Below are positions 35,502 through 43,781 of a stretch of 57,518 nucleotides of DNA, piece by piece. The notes beneath the pieces were generated by a model that saw only the letters and a list, made by a program, of their open reading frames with translations, did no database searches and was not told where the DNA came from. This DNA comes from Pseudoalteromonas sp. P1-9. GTDB lineage: Bacteria > Pseudomonadota > Gammaproteobacteria > Enterobacterales > Alteromonadaceae. The DNA lies in NCBI RefSeq assembly GCF_001399975.1, contig NZ_LKBD01000034.1, forward strand, positions 1 to 57,518. The letters run 5' to 3'. How positions within the stretch are numbered: position 1 is the stretch's first letter; each line of letters opens with the position of its first letter. A program made the position numbers and the translations under genes.

Positions 35502-35610
35502 CGCTGGTGTCGTCTCTGTCCATGTCTTCGGTGGCTTCTAGCCACATCGCATTAATAATGCCGAAAGAACACGCTAATAAAACACCTAAAATCCAAGTGA
35601 AATACCACAT
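35494..35610 (-). CDS. cydX: CydX, small subunit of cytochrome bd
   Basis: A 38-residue single-membrane-segment protein beginning MWYFTWILG and ending in an acidic tail (EDMDRDDTSDD), with the conserved GIINAMWLE. This is the signature of CydX (CydX/CbdX family), which stabilises the bd oxidase haems in E. coli. AAGGAG precedes the ATG. It lies 10 bases after cydB and overlaps cydD by 8 bases. Confidence 0.92.
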   Translation of the reverse strand: MWYFTWILGVLLACSFGIINAMWLEATEDMDRDDTSDD

Positions 35611-35620
35611 AAGCCACTCC

Positions 35621-36754
35621 TTAATAAATTGTGTGTGGTTTATCTAAATCTTGCGCTTTAATACGCCCGCGCATCACATAAAAGCTGTATGCGGTGTAAC
35701 TCAATACAATTGGCACAAAAATACAGGCAACAATAAACATGGTTTTGAGCGTTAAGTAACTCGATGTGGCATCCCACACTGTTAAACTCGCGTTTGGCAT
35801 GCTGCTACTTGGCATAAGGAACGGGAACATGGCAGCGCCTGCGGTTAAAATAATGCCCGCCATCATCAATGACGACATTAAAAACGCCCAGCCACCGCGC
35901 TGTTGCTTGCTAAACCATGCAGAGCCAAGCCCCGCAAAAATGCCAAGTACAGGGGCAACTAGCATCCACGAGTAAGTGCTGTAATTGTTAAGCCACGCGC
36001 CCGATACTACTTCAACCGTTTTGGTCAGCGGGTTTGATGTTGCTAAAGGGTCAACACTTGAAGTGATCACATAACCGTCAATATTGGCAACGACCACACC
36101 CGCTAACATAAAGAGCAACACAGTCACTAATGACAAATAGAACGACACAATGCGCGCGCGTGCGAGTAAATTTTCCTCGGTTTTAAGCTGCAACCAGTTA
36201 GCGCCATGGGTCAGCAACATCGCGACCGATACCAGCCCTGCTAAAATGGCAAACGGATTAAGCAAGCCAAAAAAGCTGCCGGTATAAGTCGGACGTAAGG
36301 TATTATCAAATTCAAATGGTACGCCTAGTAGTAAATTACCAAACGCCACACCAAAGATAAGCGCGGGCACTAAGCCGCCACAAAATAGTGCCCAGTCCCA
36401 CGCTGTGCGCCAAGTTTTATTGGGCAATTTACTGCGGTAGTCAAAGCCAATTGGGCGCATCCATAAGGCAATGAGCGTCAGCGCTAAAGCGATATAAAAC
36501 CCCGAAAATGCTGCCGCATAAATAAGTGGCCAAGCCGCAAAAATTGCGCCGCCAGCAGTAATAAACCACACTTGGTTACCGTCCCAATGGGGGCCGATTG
36601 TATTGATCATCACGCGGCGGTCTTCGTCGCTTTTGCCTACTAGCGTAAGCAGTGCTCCCACGCCTAAGTCAAACCCGTCGGTAATGGCAAAGCCAATCAG
36701 CAATACGCCTACTAAGCCCCACCACACTAAGCGTAAAAATTCATAATCAATCAT
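35621..36754 (-). CDS. cydB: Cytochrome bd ubiquinol oxidase subunit II (CydB)
   Basis: A 377-residue polytopic protein with about eight or nine membrane segments, close to E. coli CydB in length (WWGLVGVLLIGFAITDGFDLG, GNQVWFITAGGAIFAAWP). It pairs with CydA to form the high-affinity, NO- and sulfide-tolerant terminal oxidase. The ATG overlaps the cydA stop by 4 bases. The next gene, cydX, starts 10 bases after its stop. Confidence 0.96.
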   Translation of the reverse strand: MIDYEFLRLVWWGLVGVLLIGFAITDGFDLGVGALLTLVGKSDEDRRVMINTIGPHWDGNQVWFITAGGAIFAAWPLIYAAAFSGFYIALALTLIALWMRPIGFDYRSKLPNKTWRTAWDWALFCGGLVPALIFGVAFGNLLLGVPFEFDNTLRPTYTGSFFGLLNPFAILAGLVSVAMLLTHGANWLQLKTEENLLARARIVSFYLSLVTVLLFMLAGVVVANIDGYVITSSVDPLATSNPLTKTVEVVSGAWLNNYSTYSWMLVAPVLGIFAGLGSAWFSKQQRGGWAFLMSSLMMAGIILTAGAAMFPFLMPSSSMPNASLTVWDATSSYLTLKTMFIVACIFVPIVLSYTAYSFYVMRGRIKAQDLDKPHTIY

Positions 36755-38325
36755 GATTGTGCTCCTTCAGCCGATAGTTGCGCATTGCCATCGAAAGGTG
36801 TGCTTTGTTGCTCTGGCACTGGTCCTTTTTTGGCGTATTTCTTCATTAAATAGAAGCCAATAACAAACATCACCGCATAAAAACTGGTGTAAGCAATTAA
36901 GGTAAACCACACTTCACCCACGGTTAGGTTTGATACCGAAGCATGCACAGGTAGCACCTCGGCAATTGACCACGGCTGGCGACCAAACTCAGCAACAAAC
37001 CAACCCGCTTCAGAGGCAATCCAAGGCAGAGGTAAAGAGAACAGCGACAGCTTTAACAGCCATTTGGGTTTGGTGATTTGATGTTTAGTGCTGTAATAAA
37101 ATGCTGCGGCAAAAACGAATAGCATAACAAAGCCAGAGAACACCATAATTCTGAAACTCCAGAAAAGAGGTGCAACAGGTGGGATGCTGTAATTGACTGC
37201 TTTTTCGATGGCTTCTTCACTTGGGCTGACAAAGTCGTTGGTAAATGGTTCTAATAACATGGCATAGCCCAAGTCTTTTTTATGTGCTTCAAACAGTGCC
37301 ATTTGTGCTTCTGTTGCGTTACCGCTGCGCACGGTATCGAGTAAGTTTTTGGCAACCAATCCAGATAAAATACGTTCACGATGCAGTACTTTGTGCTCTT
37401 TAATGCCCATCACTTCTTCATCAAGCGAGCGCGTCGCGATAATGCCCATCAGCCAAGGAATGCGCACCGCATATTCGGCTTCTTCTTTTTCATCATTGGG
37501 GATAGCAAACAACGTAAATGGTGCAGGTGCAGGATGGGTATCGTATTCGGCTTCAACAGCCGCGAGTTTTACTTTTTGTACATCGCCAAGCTCATAGCCA
37601 CTTTCATCACCGAGCACAATCACCGATAAAATTGACGCTAAACCAAAGCTTGCTGCAATCGCAAATGAGCGACGCGCAAAGGCAATATGTTTATGTTTTA
37701 AGAGGTAATAGCTTGAGATAGCTAGCACAAACATTGCGCCTGTGACATAACCCGCTGATACGGTATGCACAAATTTAACTTGGGCAACGGGGTTAAACAT
37801 CACCTCAGCAAAACTGGTCATTTCCATACGCATCGACTCGAAGTTAAATTCTGCGCCTACCGGATGCTGCATCCAACCATTGGCAATTAAGATCCAAAGC
37901 GCCGAAAAGTTAGAGCCTAACGCCACAAGCCAGGTTGCCATAAGGTGCCTGACCTTTGACATTTTATCCCAGCCAAAAAAGAACAAGCCAACGAACGTAG
38001 ATTCTAAGAAAAACGCCATTAACCCTTCAATTGCCAGCGGTGCACCAAAAATATCACCGACATAATGCGAGTAATACGCCCAGTTCATACCAAACTGGAA
38101 CTCCATGGTTAAACCCGTAGCCACACCAAGGGCGAAGTTAATACCAAATAACTTTCCCCAAAACTTAGTCATGGTTTTATAGATTTCTTTGCCCGTCATC
38201 ATATATACCGATTCCATAATGGCCAGCATAAAACTCAGGCCCAAGGTCAGCGGTACAAATATGAAGTGGAACATGGCGGTAAGTGCAAATTGCCAACGTG
38301 ACAATTCAACCAATGCTTCATTCAT
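36751..38325 (-). CDS. cydA: Cytochrome bd ubiquinol oxidase subunit I (CydA)
   Basis: A 524-residue subunit carrying haems b558, b595 and d. Near the N-terminus is the haem ligand His20 (TAMFHFIFVPLT), followed by the strongly conserved TKFWGKLFGINFALGVATG and FQFGMNWAYYSHYVGD stretches. The periplasmic Q-loop is of the long, E. coli type. It has AAGGAG six bases before the ATG. It is first of the operon cydA-cydB-cydX-cydD-cydC-unknown-DUF3365, and divergent from a sigma-54 activator. Confidence 0.97.
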   Translation of the reverse strand: MNEALVELSRWQFALTAMFHFIFVPLTLGLSFMLAIMESVYMMTGKEIYKTMTKFWGKLFGINFALGVATGLTMEFQFGMNWAYYSHYVGDIFGAPLAIEGLMAFFLESTFVGLFFFGWDKMSKVRHLMATWLVALGSNFSALWILIANGWMQHPVGAEFNFESMRMEMTSFAEVMFNPVAQVKFVHTVSAGYVTGAMFVLAISSYYLLKHKHIAFARRSFAIAASFGLASILSVIVLGDESGYELGDVQKVKLAAVEAEYDTHPAPAPFTLFAIPNDEKEEAEYAVRIPWLMGIIATRSLDEEVMGIKEHKVLHRERILSGLVAKNLLDTVRSGNATEAQMALFEAHKKDLGYAMLLEPFTNDFVSPSEEAIEKAVNYSIPPVAPLFWSFRIMVFSGFVMLFVFAAAFYYSTKHQITKPKWLLKLSLFSLPLPWIASEAGWFVAEFGRQPWSIAEVLPVHASVSNLTVGEVWFTLIAYTSFYAVMFVIGFYLMKKYAKKGPVPEQQSTPFDGNAQLSAEGAQS

Positions 38326-38360
38326 TTCGAACTCCTTTAGATTAGGTTACTTCCTGTTAT

Positions 38361-38377
38361 GGCAGAAAACATACCAA
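38361..38377 (-). promoter_or_regulatory. Candidate sigma-54 promoter of the cyd operon
   Basis: On the minus strand the sequence TTGGTATGTTTTCTGCCA has GG and GC exactly 12 bases apart, matching the sigma-54 -24/-12 pattern (TGGYAYG, N4, TTGCW) at 8 of 12 defined positions. Transcription would begin near 38350, giving a leader of about 25 bases to cydA. The divergent gene encodes a sigma-54 activator, which raises confidence. Confidence 0.55.
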
Positions 38378-38484
38378 CCTTAGATGTAGTCGAAAAATAA
38401 AATAAGGCGTTGTTTTTAATCGTTAATTTAAAATTTAAAAAATTCATTCGATAAAGACGAAATCATTAAATGACATTTTTGACA

Positions 38485-38514
38485 GACAAAATGAGGTTTA
38501 AAGGCACTTTTGTC
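38485..38514. promoter_or_regulatory. Candidate activator-binding inverted repeat
   Basis: GACAAAA (38485-38491) and TTTTGTC (38508-38514) form a dyad with a 16-base spacer. It lies about 110-150 bases upstream of the proposed cydA -12 element and just before the activator gene, a typical position for a sigma-54 enhancer site. Confidence 0.4.
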
Positions 38515-38583
38515 ACAACGCTTTTTTTGCAGTACACTCGTTTTAAGTTAAACGGTGCGAACTAACTTGGGTAAGTGTGAGAT

Positions 38584-39918
38584 ATGGCAAATTCGGTGAT
38601 CCAAGGTTTAATCAATATTATTGAGAAACCAGCAATTTTTATTGACCTAAATTATGTCATTGTGGCGGTGAATAACGCCTATCGCGATACCTATCAAACG
38701 CCAATTGAGCTGGGTAAAAGTACCTGCTTTGCCATATCGCATAGATCCAGTAAACCCTGCGATCAAATGGGTGAAGCTTGCCCCATGATCGAGTGCAAAA
38801 AAACCAACAAGCCAACCAGTGTCGTGCATATTCACGACACCCATTTAGGTAAGCAATATTGCGATATTGTGATGAAGCCTATTTTTGATGAAAACGATGT
38901 ATTAATGGGCTTCGTTGAGATCCTCGATAAAATCGACTTTGCCTCAGTAAAAGCGCAAAAGAATAAAATGCTTGGCCAGTCTGATGCCTTTAAAGCGCTA
39001 CTCAATAAAGTAAACCGAGCTGCAAAAACCGAAATCTCGGTTTTATTACAAGGCGAAACCGGCACAGGTAAAGAGTTGGTGGCTCGCGCGTTGCACGATG
39101 CAAGTAGGCGTAAAGGTAAGCCGTTTATTGTTATTGAATGTTCTGGTTTACCCGAGCAGTTATTCGAGTCTGAGTTATTTGGTCACGAAAAAGGCGCGTT
39201 TACTGGCGCCACAAGCCAAAAGAAAGGTCTGGTCGAAATTGTCGAAGGCGGTACATTGTTTTTTGATGAAATTGGTGATGTACCGCTTAATATGCAGGTA
39301 AAACTGTTGCGATTAATTGAAACACAGAGCTTTCGTGCCGTCGGCAGCTTAAGACAAAAACGCACAGATTTTCGCTTAGTCTGTGCAAGCCATAAAAACC
39401 TGTTAGAAATGGTTGAAAAAGGCGAATTCAGAAAAGATTTGTATTATCGTATTGCTACTTTTCCGATAAATTTACCGTCACTGCAAAGCCGCCAAGCTGA
39501 CATTGCATTGCTAGCTAAGTTCTTTTTAAAACACTCTGAATTTAAAGACAAACAATTCAGTGAAGCGGCACTTAAAAGGCTCTCGCAATATGCTTACCCC
39601 GGTAATATTAGAGAGTTAAAAAGCATCGTATTGCAAGCTGCTATTTTGGCCGATGACGATGTCATTTACGACACCGACATCCCTTTTGAAAACACAGCTA
39701 ATTTGCAGCCTACAGCAGAGCCTAACGCAGATTTGGCACAGCCAATTTATGGCGAAGTATTTGAAGTGCTATCGCTAGAGCAGGCTGAGCATACCTACTT
39801 AGCAAAGGCCGTTGAACATTTCCAAGGTAGCACTGAAGAGCTGGCTCTTAAACTTGGTGTCAGCAGTCGGACTTTGTATCGCAAACTCACTAAATATGGC
39901 TTGTCGCTTATAAAATAA
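38584..39918 (+). CDS. Sigma-54-dependent activator with Cys-rich PAS domain
   Basis: A 444-residue activator. The N-terminal PAS-like sensor (1-120) holds Cys48, His53, Cys59, Cys66, Cys71 and Cys93 in a CFAISH..KPCD..GEACPM..C arrangement that looks like a metal or redox switch. The AAA+ core has Walker A GETGTGKE (157-164), the sigma-54 contact loop GAFTGA (204-209) and Walker B FFDEIGD. A Fis-type helix-turn-helix ends the protein (LALKLGVSSRTLYRKLTKYG). It lacks a phospho-receiver, so it senses directly. It is divergent from cydA, and a candidate -24/-12 promoter for cydA lies between. The ATG has no strong ribosome binding site. Confidence 0.92.
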   Translation: MANSVIQGLINIIEKPAIFIDLNYVIVAVNNAYRDTYQTPIELGKSTCFAISHRSSKPCDQMGEACPMIECKKTNKPTSVVHIHDTHLGKQYCDIVMKPIFDENDVLMGFVEILDKIDFASVKAQKNKMLGQSDAFKALLNKVNRAAKTEISVLLQGETGTGKELVARALHDASRRKGKPFIVIECSGLPEQLFESELFGHEKGAFTGATSQKKGLVEIVEGGTLFFDEIGDVPLNMQVKLLRLIETQSFRAVGSLRQKRTDFRLVCASHKNLLEMVEKGEFRKDLYYRIATFPINLPSLQSRQADIALLAKFFLKHSEFKDKQFSEAALKRLSQYAYPGNIRELKSIVLQAAILADDDVIYDTDIPFENTANLQPTAEPNADLAQPIYGEVFEVLSLEQAEHTYLAKAVEHFQGSTEELALKLGVSSRTLYRKLTKYGLSLIK

Positions 39919-39973
39919 TTAAACAAAATCTTTGATTGTGAAATTTGTAGAGGTTTGTTAACGTGGTGGCGTT

Positions 39974-40036
39974 ATGAAAAATACGTTACATATTCCTACT
40001 ATCACATCATTCACATCTTGGTGGCGCTCAAAATAG
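39974..40036 (+). CDS. trpS leader peptide with tandem Trp codons
   Basis: A 20-codon open frame, ATG to TAG, ending SWWRSK, with two adjacent Trp codons at 40019-40024. It lies 101 bases before a tryptophanyl-tRNA synthetase gene, within a run of hairpins. A GGTGG purine-rich site precedes the ATG. Two adjacent Trp codons in a 20-codon peptide just before trpS would rarely occur by chance and imply attenuation by tryptophan (charged tRNA-Trp) supply, as in trp operon leaders. Confidence 0.75.
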   Translation: MKNTLHIPTITSFTSWWRSK

Positions 40037-40043
40037 AGCGGCA
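40021..40043 (+). promoter_or_regulatory. Leader hairpin 1, overlapping the Trp codons and stop
   Basis: GTG-g-CGCTC pairs with GAGCG-g-CAC, with one G-G mismatch and an AAAATA loop. The 5' arm begins at the last base of the first Trp codon. A ribosome stalled on the Trp codons or sitting on the stop codon would open it. Confidence 0.6.
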
Positions 40044-40058
40044 CAGGATTTTTACATT

Positions 40059-40084
40059 CTTAAGCTGCTGGTAGGTAGCTTAAG
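40059..40084 (+). promoter_or_regulatory. Leader hairpin 2
   Basis: CTTAAGCT pairs perfectly with AGCTTAAG; three more base pairs including G-U extend it to a GGTA loop. It is followed after about 9 bases by a run of six T residues (40094-40099), too far for a textbook terminator. Confidence 0.6.
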
Positions 40085-40098
40085 CGACGCGTCTTTTT

Positions 40099-40135
40099 TG
40101 TATCTCCAGTAGCGATTTTTTATCTTGGAGATACA
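40099..40135 (+). promoter_or_regulatory. Hairpin sequestering the trpS ribosome binding site
   Basis: TGTATCTCCA (40099-40108) pairs perfectly with TGGAGATACA (40126-40135). The 3' arm contains GGAG, the only good ribosome binding site for the trpS ATG at 40138. Forming the stem should block translation. Confidence 0.7.
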
Positions 40136-40137
40136 CA

Positions 40138-41157
40138 ATGAGACAAACAACATCACAGCAAAACGAAATAATTTTAACCGGCGATAGAGCTACAGGCCCT
40201 TTGCATTTAGGGCATTATGTTGGCTCACTCAAACAACGTACCCAACTGCAACATGTGCACGAGCAAACCATTTTAGTCGCCGATATGCAGGGCTTAACCG
40301 ATAACGCCCACACCCCGAAAAAAGTCAGCGAAAACATTTTAAATGTGGTGGCTGATTATTTAGCCGTGGGTATCGACCCTCTTCAAACCACAATTTGTTT
40401 GCAATCAAAACTGCCGGCACTTGCCGAACTCACTATGTTTTACAGTAATTTAGTTACCATTTCACGCTTAGAGCGTAACCCTACGGTGAAAAGTGAAATT
40501 CAAAGTAAAGCCTTTAATCGCAGCGTTCCCGCGGGGTTTTTAACCTACCCAATTTCGCAAGCTGCGGATATCACTGCGTTTAATGCTACGCTCATTCCGG
40601 TTGGGGATGATCAACTGCCAATGCTTGAGCAAACCAATGAAATAGTAAGAAAAGTTAATTCACTTGCGGGCAAACCGATTTTAAATGAATGCCGTGCGTT
40701 ATTAAGCAATGCGCCGCGCTTACCAAGTACCGACGGTAAAAACAAAATGTCTAAAACCATGGGCAACACCATTAATTTAGGCGCAAGCGAAAAAGACATT
40801 CGTACCGCGGTAAAGTCGATGTACACCGATCCAAATCACTTACGTGTAGAAGACCCAGGGCAAGTTGAAGGCAATGTCGTTTTTACCTACCTTGATGCGT
40901 TTCACCCTGATACCGCCTATGTGGCTGAGCTAAAGCAGCAATATCAACAAGGCGGTTTAGGCGATGGTACAACCAAAAAGATTTTAGAAGACTGCTTGCA
41001 AACTCTTATCGCCCCAATTCGTGAAAAGCGCGCGATGTATTTAAACGACAAAGCCCAACTAATCGATATTTTACGTAAAGGCAGCGAACACGCCGACCTT
41101 AAAACGCAACAAGTTTTGCGTGATGTAAAAGAGGTGTTTGGCTTGAATTTGTTTTAA
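40138..41157 (+). CDS. trpS: Tryptophanyl-tRNA synthetase (trpS2-type)
   Basis: A 339-residue class I synthetase that charges tRNA-Trp. The HIGH-type motif is in GPLHLGHYVGSL and the KMSKS-type motif is KMSKTMGN. The N-terminus TGDRATGPLHLGHYVG is of the second clade of bacterial TrpS (often called trpS2), unlike E. coli TrpS. It is a single gene preceded by a tryptophan-rich leader peptide and structured leader, and followed by an inverted repeat, so it is expressed and regulated on its own. Confidence 0.95.
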   Translation: MRQTTSQQNEIILTGDRATGPLHLGHYVGSLKQRTQLQHVHEQTILVADMQGLTDNAHTPKKVSENILNVVADYLAVGIDPLQTTICLQSKLPALAELTMFYSNLVTISRLERNPTVKSEIQSKAFNRSVPAGFLTYPISQAADITAFNATLIPVGDDQLPMLEQTNEIVRKVNSLAGKPILNECRALLSNAPRLPSTDGKNKMSKTMGNTINLGASEKDIRTAVKSMYTDPNHLRVEDPGQVEGNVVFTYLDAFHPDTAYVAELKQQYQQGGLGDGTTKKILEDCLQTLIAPIREKRAMYLNDKAQLIDILRKGSEHADLKTQQVLRDVKEVFGLNLF

Positions 41158-41164
41158 CCCATTT

Positions 41165-41198
41165 GTTAACTGTGAAGCGATGATCGCTCACAGTTAAC
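41165..41198. terminator. Long hairpin after trpS
   Basis: GTTAACTGTGA pairs perfectly with TCACAGTTAAC; a GCGAT/ATCGC inner stem extends it to nearly unbroken pairing. The flanking T run is weak, so it is called a terminator mainly for its stability and position. Confidence 0.6.
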
Positions 41199-41352
41199 TT
41201 GTTTATTAATATATGAAATTAATTCACATTCGCATTAGCTTTATTCGCTTGTACCTTTATTAATAACTTCTATACTCAATTGGCTTATATTTTGCGTTAA
41301 AAGGATATATAGCGAATATTTCGTCTTATTTGAGATTTTCTGCATCAATTTT

Positions 41353-41376
41353 GTGCATAAAAAGTTTTTTATGCAC
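41353..41376. promoter_or_regulatory. Palindrome upstream of the glycogen operon
   Basis: A near-perfect palindrome: GTGCATAAAAA, two bases, then TTTTTATGCAC. It lies about 94 bases before the first gene of the glycogen operon. It could be an operator or, in RNA, a hairpin with a T-rich 3' arm. The remainder of 41199-41469 is AT-rich leader with no further feature that I can support. Confidence 0.5.
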
Positions 41377-41469
41377 TGTCACGAAGCGTAAATATTCCTA
41401 TGTTTAGATAATCACAGTTTATACGCTGGGCAGTTTGAAGCGTGTTAGTTAAATGGAAAGGAAAAAACA

Positions 41470-41769
41470 ATGTTAACTAAACGATTTTTTAAGACCAAGC
41501 AAGAAGCAGAAGTAACATTTGAATTTGCAGCAGAAGCTGACACCCATGTGTCGTTGGCGGGCGAATTTAACGACTGGCAACCTGTTAGTATGAAGTACGT
41601 TAAAAAGGATCAGGTTTTTCGCACCAAACTTCGCTTACCTACAGAGCAAGACTTTCAGTTTAAATACCTCATTAATGAGCAGGAATGGCAAAATGACCAT
41701 GCTGCTGATCACTATTTACTAAACGAGTTTGGTACTGATAACTCAGTTGTTTCTACAGTACGAGTTTAA
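41470..41769 (+). CDS. Stand-alone CBM48/AMPK-type glycogen-binding protein
   Basis: A 99-residue protein that is essentially one CBM48 domain, the glycogen-binding module otherwise found at the N-terminus of branching and debranching enzymes and in AMPK beta. Diagnostic residues are the V(S/T)LAGEFNDWQP strand with its Trp, then FQFKYLINEQEWQND. There is no catalytic part. It is first in the glycogen operon and is followed by malQ after 5 bases. It might recruit glycogen enzymes to the granule or regulate them; this is inferred. AAAGGAA precedes the ATG. Confidence 0.88.
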   Translation: MLTKRFFKTKQEAEVTFEFAAEADTHVSLAGEFNDWQPVSMKYVKKDQVFRTKLRLPTEQDFQFKYLINEQEWQNDHAADHYLLNEFGTDNSVVSTVRV

Positions 41770-41774
41770 TTTGA

Positions 41775-43781
41775 GTGAATGCATTAGAACAGCTCTGCTA
41801 CCTACAAGGGGTAGCACTCGATTATGTCGATTATTACGGACAGCAAACACGTATCAGTGATGGTGTAAGGCAACACATACTTAAAGCGTGTGGCCATGAT
41901 GTTACTAATCAGCAAGCGATTCGCGAAACAAATTTTAGCCTTGATGCATTGCCTTGGAAAACGCGCGTTAATGACTTTCAAGTAACGTCAACTGAACATG
42001 CTGTGCTAAAGGTGCGTGCAGAGAGTTACGAGCCAAGCAAACACCTTGAAATTGTTATTTTACAAGGTGGAAATGCGCTTTGCCGTTTGGCAGTCGACCT
42101 CTCAGAGAGCACTGAAGTCGGTAACTATGTTATTGATGATGTACGTTACTCAGAGTATCAGATTGACTTACCTGTGCTTGAAGCAAACTACTATCAAGTT
42201 GAAGTTGTTTTTACTTCACAAATTTCAAAAGTTCAAAGATCAAATGCGACATTGGCTGTGGCACCACCCAGTTGTTTTTCATTAAATGAAAGTCAAAGAC
42301 CGTGGGGCATTTCGTGTCAGCTTTATACACTTCGTGATAAACGAGAAAGTGGCTTTGGCGATTTTTCATCATTGAAAGAGCTTATTCAGCGCAGTAGTGA
42401 AAAAGGCGCGGATTATATTTTGCTTAACCCACTGCACAAACTGTTTGCCACTGAACCAGAGCGAGCTAGCCCTTATAGCCCAAGTGACCGCAACCAAATT
42501 AATCCACTTTATATCAGCCCAAGGCTGTGCGTTGATTACTCATTGCCAAATGGTGAATATCAAAGTAATGCAACGCACATCGATTATCGCCAAGCAACCA
42601 CCCATAAATTTAAATGCTTTAAAGTGATGTATTTAAATTTTTGTGAATTGGAATTAGCAAACACAACGCAACGCGCGAACGAGTTCCGCGAGTTTGTTGA
42701 GCGCTATCAAACCTGGCAGCTTTCTGAATTTGAATATTATTTGCAGTGGGTTGCCAAAGAGCAACTGGATTACTGTCAGCGCTATGCCAAAACCAAAGGG
42801 ATGACGATAGGGCTTATTTTAGACCTAGCCGTAGGCTGTACCCGCGATGGCGAAGAGTATAAGCGCAATCAAGCGCTGTTTGTAGAACATGCAAACATTG
42901 GTGCACCGCCTGATCCATGGGCACTTGATGGGCAAGATTGGGGATTGGCTGTGCCCGACCCGTTGAAACTAAAACAAACTAATTTTGCCCACTTTATTAG
43001 TTTAATTCGCGCCAATATGACCGCCGGCGGCCTACGTATTGATCATGTTATGGGGCTATTGCGGCTTTGGTGGTGTGTCACAGTCGATGAGCAACCAGCT
43101 GGGTGCTATGTGTATTACCCATTTAATGAGTTACTGGCGATTTTATGCTTAGAAAGTCATCTAAATCAATGTGTTGTAATTGGTGAAGATTTAGGTGTTG
43201 TGCCACAACAGATTAAGCAAAGCTTAGACAAGGCCCATGTTTATGGTAATGATATTTTTTATTTTGAAAAAGATCAGAACGGGCAGTTTATCGCGCCACA
43301 AGCGCACCGCAAACATGCAATGTTGATGATAGCAAATCACGATGTCGCGCCATTTTCTGCGTGGTGGCAACAGCGTGATATCGAAACACGAAAATCGTTT
43401 TCGCTTTACCCAACCCCAGAGCAATTTGGCTACGATATAACGCAGCGCGAGCAAGATAAATTAGCCTTACGCGAATGGCTAAAAGCGGCAAACACATTGC
43501 CAAACTCAGATGATGCCAGTGCTATTTATGCCGCAGTTGTTGAGACACTGAGCGCATCAAACTCGCAATTTTTATGTTTACAACTGGATGATCTTAGTGG
43601 CGAAACCTTCGCAGTCAATATTCCAGGAACCGATCAAGAATACCCTAACTGGCGACGTCGCCTATCACGCAATTTGCTTACTATTTTTGGCCCAATGCCC
43701 CATGAAGAGCAACACACCAGCGTGCAACAACCGCGATTTTGGCAGTTGCTAAATGCTAGGAGAAATAATGTCAGTAGCTAA
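41775..43781 (+). CDS. malQ: 4-alpha-glucanotransferase (amylomaltase)
   Basis: A 668-residue GH77 enzyme that moves maltooligosaccharides between chains, helping to recycle the short chains left by phosphorolysis and debranching. The nucleophile Asp is in GGLRIDHVMGL, the acid/base Glu in VVIGEDLGVVP and the third carboxylate in IANHDVAPF. The N-terminal part is a beta-rich extension. The start is GTG, 5 bases after the preceding stop, with no clear ribosome binding site, so translation is probably coupled. The end overlaps glgB by 14 bases. Confidence 0.93.
   Translation: MNALEQLCYLQGVALDYVDYYGQQTRISDGVRQHILKACGHDVTNQQAIRETNFSLDALPWKTRVNDFQVTSTEHAVLKVRAESYEPSKHLEIVILQGGNALCRLAVDLSESTEVGNYVIDDVRYSEYQIDLPVLEANYYQVEVVFTSQISKVQRSNATLAVAPPSCFSLNESQRPWGISCQLYTLRDKRESGFGDFSSLKELIQRSSEKGADYILLNPLHKLFATEPERASPYSPSDRNQINPLYISPRLCVDYSLPNGEYQSNATHIDYRQATTHKFKCFKVMYLNFCELELANTTQRANEFREFVERYQTWQLSEFEYYLQWVAKEQLDYCQRYAKTKGMTIGLILDLAVGCTRDGEEYKRNQALFVEHANIGAPPDPWALDGQDWGLAVPDPLKLKQTNFAHFISLIRANMTAGGLRIDHVMGLLRLWWCVTVDEQPAGCYVYYPFNELLAILCLESHLNQCVVIGEDLGVVPQQIKQSLDKAHVYGNDIFYFEKDQNGQFIAPQAHRKHAMLMIANHDVAPFSAWWQQRDIETRKSFSLYPTPEQFGYDITQREQDKLALREWLKAANTLPNSDDASAIYAAVVETLSASNSQFLCLQLDDLSGETFAVNIPGTDQEYPNWRRRLSRNLLTIFGPMPHEEQHTSVQQPRFWQLLNARRNNVSS

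Noticed and set aside
38412..38432. ArcA-like direct repeats (GTTTTTAATC / GTTAATTTAA) upstream of cydA
   Set aside because: Only 10 bases apart and in very AT-rich sequence; the match could be chance, so it was not listed as a site.
39954..39966. TrpR-like operator centred on GTTAAC before the leader peptide
   Set aside because: Only the six-base core matches; the flanking CTAG steps of the TrpR operator are missing.
40085..40099. GACGCGTC plus T run as an intrinsic terminator in the trpS leader
   Set aside because: The palindrome would need a two-base loop and the strong stem ends about 9 bases before the T tract, so a textbook attenuator terminator cannot be claimed.
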